Positions 23,501 through 36,100 of a stretch of DNA of 64,000 bases are shown here, piece by piece. The stretch lies in the NCBI RefSeq assembly GCF_019175285.1, contig NC_056530.1:6542770-6606769 (forward strand). Reading direction: 5' to 3'. Each line of letters starts with the position of its first letter. Position 1 is the first letter of the stretch. The notes under the pieces were generated by a model. It did not search any database. It was given only the letters and a program-made list of their open reading frames with translations, and was not told the DNA's origin. The DNA is from Sceloporus undulatus. Lineage: Eukaryota; Chordata; Lepidosauria; Squamata; Phrynosomatidae. The position numbers and the translations under genes were made by a program.

Positions 23501-26500
23501 CCCATAGGCGCTAATGGGGAAAAGCCGCGATTTCGTGTGAAATAGCGCCGAAAAGCACCAAAAAATTTTTCGTAACCCGAAAAAAACGTTCGTAAGCCGG
23601 AACAGTTTTTTTGAATGGATTTTTTTCGTAACCCGGAAATTTCGTAAGGCGGCGCATTCGTATCCCGGGGTACCACTGTATATCATTTTTAGCCAAGGTT
23701 TAAAAATAAATGTAAATCCCCTAACATTTCTATCTAAAACATTTCCTTAGCCTACTCATGGGATTAGGAGTTTCATAGGAACTTCTAAATTAATATTTCA
23801 TTTCCCTGATGCATAACCTGTACTCAGGTCAAGAGGCTACCATCAGGACAAAATACAGAGTTTCTGATTGTCAAGGGGGGCAGGCAAGGCTGCATTTTAT
23901 TGCCCTATTTGTTTGATCTGTAGGCCTCTATGCTCACAATCTGGATTAAGTGACCGATGGCCTCTAGATTGTTTATTGTTTATTGTTTTTTAGACTATGT
24001 ATTGTTTTGATTGTTATATGTTTTTAACTTTGTATTCAATTGCACTTGTTGCATTGTTGTAAGCCGCCCTGATCTTTTTGGAAGGGCGGGATATAAATAA
24101 AGATTTTATTATTATTATTTATTATAGATAGGTTTCTTGAATTTTGGTGATGTCAGATATGTTTTCAGAATAGATGTGCAAATCTGATTTTGTAACTGTG
24201 ACCAGAAAGAGATAGGCCAAATAAAGTGGCTTTTGGCCATCCTGGGGGTGTGGGGTTTAGATGACGCACGCACTCAAAGCAGCCAGAAGACCTGCTGAGG
24301 TTGCACCAAGCCGGCAAGAGCCTGCCCTTTTAGGAGTGGATTTAATGCACTCCTGCCGGCTGCTAGCATGAGACCATAGCAGTGGCCCACTTTGGGAGTG
24401 GTTCGTGAGGCTGCCGCGGTCCAGGCCAGGCTCTGTGCTTTGGCCCTGTGTCTGATGGTGTTCATCTGAAGTTGTCTTCATCTGAGGTTGTCTCTTCCTA
24501 TGGCCTCGCAAACCTATGAGGTCTATCCCCTACTCAAAGTTGGTTTCAGGCTTGCTGGTTCTTGCACTGCCCCTTGCTAGAGCTGCCCACTTGTGGCCTG
24601 CCCTCTGTTCACCTGAATGGAGTCTGAACTTCCTGCTCCTACAGGAGGAAGTGAAGTGTGATAAGAAATTGTTTGTGAGAGTTGTCTGTGTCTGCTAAGT
24701 CTCCAATCCTCCTTCCTTCTCCCTAGAACCAGCACCTTTTGCTTGTCTTTGGTATCCATTAGTACTGGATCTAGTGACACCCTGAAAAGCCTGGTGCCCA
24801 GCAAGGGTGCAAAGGTTGGACTGTGCTTGAACCTTGTGTTTATATTTGATTTACTCAAATCTGATGCCTCACCACCATGACTGCAGCCTTTGCTCTGGCA
24901 CTAGGGTATTATCTTTCTCTGTCATTATGCGGTCAGGGGGGTGGAAAGTCCCTCAGTGTCCCCTAATCTCCAGTGCTTGCCCCCTATCCTCCAGTGCTTG
25001 CTTTCCAATCTCTATCCCTGGCCTGTTTTGGGCTGGGTGCTGGTGGCATCCCTGTACCATGACACAGAGAGATTTAACCTCCCCTGCTGGCTTCAGGGCC
25101 TCCTGTTCCAAACATATGGAGCAGAAAGGCTTCAGAAGACCTGTTGCATATCCAGTGCAACTACGGCTTCCCTCCTTGCCCTGAGCTGAACAGTGCATTT
25201 CTGCTACCCTTGCCTCTCAGCACTCAGAGGAGAGACAGAAAGATTTAGAGTATTAAAGAGAGGATTGGATACAAGTGTAAGAAAGGGATATTTTATATTT
25301 ATATAAACAGAACAATTGGGAAAAGCTTGATTGGGTTGGCCTCTTCCCACAGTATCAGTCATAGCTCTTGGACTTGGCGGAAACCCAATGGGTGCCTCAG
25401 GTGAGCCACATTCTCAGCTTCAGAGAAAGCGAAAAGCAAATCCACTCTGAACAAATCTTGACCCTGATTAGTTCACCTTAGTTACCCTAAGTTGGAAATG
25501 ACTCGAAGGCACGCAACAACACACCTTTATTTCTATTCTATCACCATAACCCACCAGAAGAACCTCACAGTTTCATGGTGTTCCTGAAATGTTCTAATGC
25601 ATTTTTAGGCAACAATTATCCAACTAATGGCCTACCAAGGCACACACCTACCTTGAATGAGTCCTACTTCTGGAATAGGAACGGCGGCGCCTGGACCCAG
25701 GCCTGTCTTCTACTAGCCTTATCTTTCTACCATTTACTTCTGTCCCATCCAGCTTTTCAAGGGCTCTTTTCATGTCAGAATAGGATTTGAACTCAATCAC
25801 ACCTTCATTTTTTCTGCCTTTGTGTGCGTCAGCATATGTCACTTCACCTGCTTGACGCATATAATCCTAGAAAAGAACAGAGTATTAAATATAAAACATT
25901 TGTGCTTTCTTTCAAATGCTACCAGACTTCATACTGTTAGATTAAGCCACTGAAAAATAGGCGTGATTTATATTCCTGTAGATGTGTGTACTGTATGTAA
26001 TAAAGATGACCTTGATTAATCTTAATTCTCCTCTCAGATACACAAATTTCAAGTGGCCATGGCCCTTGGCATGGATACTTTTGTAGATTAAAAACCACAC
26101 AAAAACACATTTACCTATAAAAACACAACATTCATATTTTGGTCCTCATTTTGTAGAAAAAGACTGAAATGTGAGTTTGCATCAAATCTACCCTAAGATC
26201 TTAAATGTAAGGACTATTGTATTTTTCAGTTCATATGACACACAAATTCAGCCATATTTGCTCTGTTGCTATGGGCCAAAAAAGGCTGAGAACAAGAGAT
26301 GAACATCTAAGAAAACAATGGCTAAGTACTGTTGGTCCTTGATATATGCTGGGCTTTGGTTCCAGGGCACCCTGTAGATATCATGTCCCATTATATATAA
26401 TGGGTTAGTTATACAATGTTGCTCTTGTATAAAATGGCAAAATCAAGGTTTGCTTTTTGGAATTGTTATTTTAAAAAATAATTCATGTCGTGGATGGTTG

Positions 26501-29500
26501 AATCTGTGGATACTGTATAAACCTCTGATGACGAGAGTCCAAGAAGAAAGTTAATGATGGAGGGAGTGCACAGTAATGTTTCTGTGCATGCTATTCTTCA
26601 CTGTAGTTTGGGACATGGCAAAGATCTGGTCAAGCAGCTTTCATCTCCTCAAAGTGTAAAGAGAAAAGTGTAACCCAGCTTCAAAACGGAGTTGAAGACC
26701 ATCCTGTTCAGAGAAGCATTCCCAGGCATTGCGTGATTGTCACTTGCTATTTTATGTTCTTTTTTGTTGCCTGTTTTATTGAACCATTTCCTGTATTGCT
26801 GTGTATTTTATATGTATTATCCTATCATTTCTTAGATTGTACGCCATAGGCAGGTTTACTCTTTTATATTTATTGTTTTATGTACAGTGCTGTGCAAATC
26901 TACAGCGCTATATAAATAAAGAATAATAATAATAGTAATCTCCTCTTTAATTGTGGCTAGGAATCGAGACCACAGCAAAGCACATTTTGGCCCAGTAACA
27001 TCAAAAGGAGTGGTCCAATGACACATAAGGCAGTCAAACATTATTGTAAGGAAACAGGACATTTTCTGTTTTTTTGCATTAAAGTTGGCCTGTCTGTGGC
27101 AGCTTCTCTGAAGTCAGAGCCACATGGGGGGTTAGGTTTAGGCTTCTGTATTATTTCAGAGATTACGAGTAATACTAGCCAGGGCTGAAGCTCAACTCAA
27201 GCTCGCATCCTTCTGAGGTCACTAAAATGAGTACCCAGCTTGCTGGAGCCAATTAGCTTACAGTTGTAAACCGCTTAGAGGCTGCTTAGTTCAGTATGAA
27301 GCGGTATATAAATGAAGCTTGCTATTGCTATTTCGGAAGCATCTTCTCTGCATTTAAGAGCATAAACCTTCTGAGTTAGTGATATGTATATGACACTCAA
27401 TAAAATTTGCATAGGTTCATGCTTAAGAAATTCATAATTTATTCAACACTGTACATTCAAATAGTAGAGCTATTTTGGGCAGCCTTTCCATGACAAACAA
27501 GTACAGTAATTGTTTTCTGTTGTGTAGCCCAAAGAGCAAGAAGAATTCAAAAGAGGTCTACAATTTTACTTTCAAACCTTTATCGCTACTGGTGGAAGCA
27601 AAAAGATTGCATACCTTCAAGTCCTGCCAACTGCAACGGCTTGACAGATTTTCAACGATCAATCTATATTCAGTACGGGTTGGAGGACCGTACTTGTCTC
27701 GTCCACTTCTTCTATAACCATATCCACCTTTAGAGGTGATAACAGATGCAATACTTCAACTAAGGTAGTGGAATCAGGGGTAAATGTATACCCCTGAAAA
27801 ATAAAAATAAAAACTAGTCTACCACGTAGTCAGTAATACATTTAATTCCCCCCACACCCATTAGTCTAAACTACATTCTCCTTATTTTAAAAATACATGT
27901 TAACAGTCAGACATTTAAGAAGGTCTATATATATAGGTTTAAAACATTAGCACATAATTACAAGACTTTATATTTGATATTTACTATTAAAATTGAACAT
28001 GCAACTAAGTTTAAGTTAAAAACAAATTAATGGTTTTCAAAGCATAATAACCAAATCACTATATCAGTTACTAATGTTACTTACATTGTTTTAAAGTTTT
28101 CTGAATATCTGACATGAACAAAGGTTTTCAGGCACCTATTTCAGTTTAATCACATCTTTCTCTAACCCTTGGGGTCCTCACCACCCACGTCTAATGGGAA
28201 AAGGTTGCGGTCGTCACATGGCTTCCTTTTTTTGGTCAGCCAAGGGCCACAAAGGTCAAAGAGCCACTCATGGAAAGGCAACCCAGGGTCAGCAAATGGA
28301 ACAGGCAGTCATCTTAGCCTCAAAGGACTCTTAATTGAAACATTGAGTCTTTGTTAAGTCTATGTTAAACAATCACATTACAAATAAACCATTCATATAC
28401 AGTATTTCCAAAATAAAATAGTATTAAAACTCAATTATTTAATTATGTTTAAGAAGTTGAATATAAATTAACATCTAAATAATATTAATTTAATTAAAAA
28501 TGCAGTAGTTAAACTTTATATCTTTGGGTTTTCCCCCCTTTAAAATACAGCTTTACAATAATACATTTTATAAAGAAAAAAAGTCACCAATAGAAAGTTA
28601 TGTTAATGCTTACTGCGTCCAGAACCGTAACTGCTGTCGCGGCGAGGGCCCCGGGCATGTTCAACAATTACACGCTCCCCACAAAGATCTTTGCCATTTA
28701 GCTCATAAACAGCATCGTCTGCATCACGCACATCATCAAACTCAACAAAGCCATACCTGGGGAAGACAAAAGCTGCTCCAATATCAACTGTGTTAACAAT
28801 TGTTGCAGAAAGACAAACAAGAGTGCACTGAAACCATGTGCTTATTTGTCTAAGTTCTCTGAGCACAAACTGAACATGGGAAAATGAAGCCATGAAAGTG
28901 CCACATTTTTCAGAAGCAATCAATATACCATCAAGAAACACTTATAGAAAAACATATATTATACACTAGACATAAGACTATGCCAAATGTACTGTTCCTT
29001 TTTTAAGCCTTTATAGTTTCATGACAAATCATCTAAAGTATATTATAAGGGACAAGGGATAGTGCAACACACAAGTGCAGTCTGGAGTGATCCCTCTTTA
29101 GAATTCCAGCCATTTAATCCCATTGGTCCCCTATACAAGTTGGAGGGATTTCCCGGACTATTTCTCTACTTTTGAAAAACTCAGGATCCTCTTAACTCTG
29201 AGAATACCATCCTCTTGTACTCTCAATATGCTGTTTTGACTATAGACCATTCAGATTACTAGTATGCCTGGCTAGGCCCTCTGTATATTAAATCGTATGA
29301 AGAAGGTGTTGATTATTGTTTCATGGGAAACAAAGTACAGGGGTACCCCGGGTTACGAATTTAATTCGTTCCGCCGCCGCGTTCGTAACCCGAAAAGCTT
29401 TCGCAAGCCGAAAACCCATAGGCGCTAATGGGGAAAAGCCGCGATTTGGTGCGAAAAAGCGCCGAAAAGCACCAAAATTTCTTTCGTAACCCGAAATAAC

Positions 29501-32500
29501 CTTCGTAACCCGGAACAGTTTTTTTCAATTGATTTTTTTCGTAACCCGGAAATTTCGTAAGGCGGCGCATTCGTATCCCGGGGTAACACTGTAAAGCTTT
29601 TAGTTAGCAAGGCCTATGAACACTATGCAGAGGGACTCTCAAGGTTGTTTTTTAAAAAACTAACTGGTGAGATGAAGGTACTGTATAGTTTTATTTTTCA
29701 TCAATCCATAGGAAAAGAAAGCAAATCCTCTTACTAGTACAAGAAACATATCCTGCAAAATTTGCAGAAGTGAAAGCTTTAACGCTACTCCATTAAATGT
29801 TGTTGTTGTTGTGTGCTCCAAATTGTTTCTGACCCCAAGATGAATCTATCATTGGGTTTTCTTGACAAGTTTCTTCAGGGAAGGTTTGCCATTACCATCC
29901 TCTGAGACTGAGAGAGTGTGACTTGCCCATGGTCACCCAGTGGATTTACATGAAAGAGCCAGGATTCAAACTCTGCTTTCCAGAGTCCTAGTCCAATGAT
30001 CAAACCACTACGCCACGCTGATTCTCCCTCTAAATTTACACACTAACCATATTAGGTTAACATTCAACTCATTTGCTAGACAGAATTAAAAGGTAAAAAG
30101 TATTCAACTGGTTCCAAATGAAGTAAATAAAAGAAAACGAGGTAGCTTGGGGAACAAGTAACAACTCAGATATGTTCAGTATCCATCTCTGGTGTTAGGA
30201 AAATGCACACCTCATATCACTATGTTTTCTATTCAGAAATATAAATCAGTGCAACTGTTAACTTCTGCATTCTCCTTCTGTTCTTTAGCCAATGAAGCAG
30301 AGAAAGATGTCCAGTGCCTCTGCACATGGCTGCTGCTTCCTCACCGAACCTTAAGAGCTATGGTTTTAAGGCTAGAAAAAATGTGACCCCAAGAAAGCAA
30401 TCTATAGTATACAGTCTTGGGGCCTGTACAGACAGGCCAAAATAAAGCTGCTTTGGGTCACTTTGGATGTATGCGGTTTAAATGATGCATGCGTCCTAAG
30501 AGTCCAGAAGCCATGCTTTTGGTATGGCTTCCGGACTCTTAGGACTCATGCATCATTTAAACAGCATACCTCCAAAGTGACCCGAAGCAGCTTTATTTTG
30601 GCCTGTCTGTATGGGGCCTTACTTACCAGTAGAACTAACTGATATTTGCAGGAAAGGCTTTGCCAGACTGTCAATGAAAAACAAGGAAACTGATGCAGAA
30701 TTTTGAAGCCTTAACCCACAAGACCACCAGACTCACATTTGCCAAATTCACACAAAACAAAACCTACAGGTTAGACACCGTTATCTGAAGAATTATAAAC
30801 AACGTCTAGAGTATCAAGGGCACTCTACCATATAGTGATTAAAAAGAAGTGATCAAAAAGAAGCAACTGACACTGGATACTGGTCTAACAATGAACAACT
30901 GCCAATAAACTGTTGAAGTTAAAAGGTTTGAATTCAACCAGTGATTGTTCCAGTAAAAAGGCTGGAAATAATAACAGCGAGATTTTTTGAAAAATATATA
31001 TGAATAATCAATTTTTAAAAACATGACTTTTTAAAAAGTCGTTTGATTTAAGCCAACTAGGTTTAAATCAGCTGCCAACTGGGTTTAAATCAGCCAACCC
31101 TGCCAATGACTGATTTGTTAAAGACAAAAAACTAAAACCAAACCAACCAAAGGGATGTGTCATGGACTTTCAAGCGCCAAAGGGATTTCGACAAACTGAA
31201 AAACTTCTTGAGTTCTAAACCTATTCTTGAACACCCATACCTTATGCAGTCTTTTGTGGTGCAGGCTGAAGCAAGTAGTGCTGTGTTGGCAACTGTTTTG
31301 TTGCAGAAAGACAAATGGGTCATTGAGACCATGTGTATTATTATTTGTCTAAAATGTTCCCTGGGCCTGAAGTGCACTGACCAGTATAGGAAAATGACAC
31401 CATGGGAATCAAATGAAGATTAGAGACATAGGGGTGAAACAGACAAGCCAAAAGGAGCAGTTTCTGGCCGCTTTGGGGGCATGGTGTTTAGATGACACCC
31501 CTTGAAGCTGCTGGAAACCACATCACGGCTAAGCTAGAATAAAAAGTGAAAATAAACTACTCTAGCCTGGAAAGTGTGCACCTTCGACTCTGCACATAAA
31601 CACCTCAACGCAAAACCAGTCCCAAAGGAGCACTCCATCTTAGCCCTAACCCTAAAGCTGCATATAAATGCATAGGTGCAGGTGAAAATTTAAAAAGGAT
31701 ATAGCCAGTGCGGCAATGCAAAAAAGGTAAAGTGTGACCCATCTAATGGATGCAAGTACAACATACACAAGCCAGACAGTCCACGATGAGGCATGGGGTG
31801 AAGGGGAATGTAGGGGGGATATGACTGGACATTGCCAGTGTTTTTCTGGGCAAACCTCTGCTCTGATGCCCTGTCCCAAGTTGCAAGTACAACTGTGTGA
31901 ACAATCAAAGGGGACAGCCATCCAATGGGATGGCATCTTGGTAGCAGGCAGTCACCGGCTGTGTTTTTGTGCACATGGATGTTAGGGATTTTTTAAAAAA
32001 TTACCCAGCAGCACAGCTTGACGCCATGCCGTCTACAAGTGGGCTGCCTTGGGAGTGGCTGCTGAGGGCAGTGGGGTCTCATCCCGCTTGTGGAAGAAGC
32101 AGCTTCAGGCACTCTTTCCTGCTTGTATGTTTCACCCCACAGTGGCATTTGTTAGAGGCAGAAGCTTCTTTTGAGGCTTGGATGGATCATTGAACTGTGG
32201 AAGTGCTGCACCACTCAGAAGGCTGAGATCAAAAGAGTCTGGGTGGGCAAAATTTTTCTATACTGTATATACTCATCTACAAGTCAACCTCATGTATAAG
32301 TCAAGGGAAGCTTTTGGTGCCAAAATTTTGGATTTTGATATGACCCGTGGATAAGTCGAGGGGACAACATAGGGAAATGTAACAAAGGATGTAAATGACA
32401 AAGCTCCCCCCCACACACACGCTTGCCCCTTGCAAAACCAACCAACACTTTCTCTGCTCTCTGGGAAGGCAGGAACACATGTACACACACAAATGAGTGC

Positions 32501-33062
32501 ACCCTTTGTAAAACCAATTGGCTCTTTCTCTGTTCCCTGGGAAGGCAGGAACACTCTTTTTAGGTGAGCAGCTGCAGCCGAGGTAAGCAGAATGGGGTAG
32601 TGGGCAGCACTTCTTTCTGAGCAGTAGTACTACATTGACATGTATATAAGTTGACCAGGATTCTAGGTCAGTTTTTTGACATATTTTTTTTGACTTATAG
32701 ACAAGTGTATATGGTAAGTTCAAATTCCAAGTGAAGTATTTGCTGGGGAGGGGGAATGTGTTACCTGAATTCTCTCCCCAGCAACTGGGGTTGGTGGCAG
32801 TCACATGCAGCCAGATTAGGGGAACACCTCAGGTGGAGGAGTTCATTCAGCAATGCTTAAAAGATATCAAGAACAGAATGGGTGAATAAGGAAACATAAG
32901 AACATAGGAATGAATAAGGAAACATAAGAATGAACTGGTAATAAAAAAAATGGGGTGTCATGTAAGGGTGATAAAATCTATGTACCTCAGTGTCTTAGAC
33001 TTTTTTAGTCTGTAACCCCTCTTTGATCCACCAGGAGAGGCGGGGAAACATAAATAATAATA

Positions 33063-33104
<42 letters not shown>

Positions 33105-36100
33105 TTGACTTAAGGTGTTACAACAATTTAATGATGTAAAAAGCAGTGGGCTTTGGTTTGTGAAAACCTGGCACTTAGTGAAAAGGCAATATTGGTGGCC
33201 AGCAGAGTTGGCTAGTTTAAAACAAATGACTTTTAACACTTCTGTTTTTTAAAATTAAATTGCTTTAGTTGTAACAACACTGGCATACTGTAGATTACTT
33301 TAGTCTTCCAAACAATGCTTTGTTTTACATTGAGGCTTGGATTTCTCAACAGCTAATACAGTGATAAAGCTGGAATTAAAAAAAAATACTTTTTTCCAGA
33401 AGAGAAAAAAATCTGCAAACTCTTAAATAATTATTTTATTTTTTCTCAAATACAACTGATTGCTGTAGAATGGCTGAACTACAGGCCCATTATTTTTCAA
33501 ATTCAAATTACAATTTATTGTGCCTGGCAATCAAGTCACTTAGCAAACTTTTCTGTGTCTACACTATAAATTTACTATGAGGCATGAACCATGCTCTTCT
33601 AATTAATTAGTAAGAACAGAAGAGTGTGTGCCAGTATGATGCATGTGAGGATGCCAGATGTCCATGCTGGGTTCAGGAATGGAAGAAGCACTAGGGATAA
33701 TATTGCAAACATATACAGTCCGCTCTTCCTTTACGTGGGGGATCCATTCCGTGCCCCCCCATGCAAAGGGAATTCCATGTATGCTCAAGCCCCATTTAAA
33801 TGAATGGGGTTTGTGCACACGGTGGTGCACATGTATCATGGGCGTATGCACCATTACCCCTTATGGGAACGCTGCCCTTTTTCCCCACCATGGTTTTCAG
33901 CATATATTGAAGGCCACATAAGACACGCCCGCATATGACGCAGGTGCACTGAATTGAATAATGAAGCAAACCTTACAATTTCAAAAGAAAGTAAGCCTGT
34001 GCTTTATAGATTATAGCAAAGCCTTTGGTTTTGTAGCTCATGAAAAATGATAGGTCAACTGGACAGTGAGGGAAGGTGATAGAAACAGAAGTCAACTCAT
34101 TTGAATCGTGGTGCTGGAGGAGAGTTCTTCACATATCATGGATGCCAAAAAGACAAATAAATGTATGCTAGAGCAAATCAAGCCTGAATGCTTCCTAGAA
34201 GCTAAGATGAATAAAATGAGGCTGTCATACTTTGGATGTATGACAAGACATAACTCACTAGAAAAGACATTAATGTTTGGTAAGGTAGAAGAAAGTAGGA
34301 AAATCAAGGAAGCCACAGTCCTGAATCTGCAAGAGTTGAACAGGGCTGTTGATGACAGGGTGGCTTGGGGTCCTTCATTCATAGAAGAGCTGAAGTCCAA
34401 GAGCACAGTTTGGGGACCACTGGTTTGGAAGATAGAACAGAAGTATTTAAATCCTTACTCAGCCATACAAGTCACTAGCTGACCCTGCATCAGTTACTGA
34501 GACTGACTGACCTACCTGTCAGGGTTGCTGCTATTAGAATTGGTGCGCAGCCCTAAAAATGCTGGAGAAAAGGAAGGCTATCAAAGAAAAGTGAAAAGAA
34601 AACAAACTAGAAAGGACATAGTTCAGTGGTATGCCTCATGCAGGTTTAATCAACAACACATCCAGGGCCGGGAAAGACTGATATAAGACAACAGCAACTC
34701 AGTATAACCCAGCTCCCAATATTATTGTAAATATGTTAATTACAGAGGTTCATTTTGATCCCAGCTCAGTGTGGTGTAATGGTTTGAGCCTTAGACTCTG
34801 CCTCTGGAGACCAGGGTTTGAATCTCAGCTTGGCTATGAAACCCACTGAGTGACTCTGGGTAAGTCATGTTCTCTCAGCCTCAGAAGGCAATGGCAAAAC
34901 TCCTCTGAAGAAACCTGCCAAGAAAACACCATGATAGGCTTGGCTTAGGGTTGTCTTAAATTGGAAATGACTTGAAGGCACAGATCAACAATAAACAATA
35001 CCTATTTCCAGACCCTCCTTTCAGCCCCAGATCATTTCTCTATCCTCTTTAGGTATACAGTATATGTCTGTACCTGTCTTCCACTTCACCAAATGCATCT
35101 GAGGAAGTAGACTCAAGTCTACCAAAGCTCATGCTGCCAATTTCTTTCTTTCAGTCCCAAAGGTGCGACAAGATCTCTCTACATACTGATTCTACAGACT
35201 CACAGGGCTATAGCTTTGAATTCTCTTTAGGTGAGATGTAGGGTGATGCTTTTTATATTCAATTTATTTAATAATGGTCACAAAACAGTCACAATAATTC
35301 TGACTAACATATAATAGAGTAACAAATAACACACACAATCTTTTTTAACCCAACCCAACAGTAATAATAATAAAATTACAGAGTTGGAAGAGACCCCAAG
35401 GGCCATCCAGTCCAACCACATTCTGCCATGCAGGAAATTTAAATCAAAGCACCCTCATGTGACAGTTGGTCTTCCAGTCTCTGTTTAAAAACCTTCAAAG
35501 AAGGAGACTTCACCACTTTCCATCGAGGGAGTGTGTTCTTCTGTTGAACAGCCCTCTCTGTCAGGAAATTCCTCCTAATGTTGAGCTGGAATCTCTTTTC
35601 CTGCAGCTTGCATCCATTGCTCCTGTTCTCTGGAGCAGCAGAAAACAAGCTTGCTCCCTCCTCAATATGGCATCCCTTTAAGTATTTAAACAAGGCTAAA
35701 CCTTCTCTTCTCCAGGCTAAACATCCCCAGATCCCTAAGTCTCCCTTAAGAAGCTGAGCCCTCCCTCCAGTCCATCTGCCTTGGTCCAGGCCTCAGATGG
35801 AGAGAAGAACTGCTGGACCTCATCCTTTCCCCACCACTATTCCCTTCTCTTTTTAAGTCCTGTCTTTTTAGGGGCAGGGAACCATCTAATTAAAAACAAT
35901 AATTGTAAGCCGCTCTGATAGCCATTAGGGCTGAAGGGTGGGGTATAGACAACATAAATAATAAATAAATAAATAAATAAATAAATAAAATAAGTCGTTC
36001 CTCATAGGGCAAGGTTTCCAGACCCTTCACCATTTTAGTCACTCTCCTTTCACACGCTCCATTTTCTCAACATCCTTTTTGAATTGTGGTGCCCAGAACT

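Noticed and set aside
28176-28192. A specific poison-exon splice pair in SRSF4 intron 2
   Set aside because: The acceptor-like TTAG and the next GTGAGG are only nine bases apart, too short for the known kind of exon.
34765-35010. A tRNA gene
   Set aside because: Only a decayed tRNA-like head is present and it continues into a SINE body and tail.
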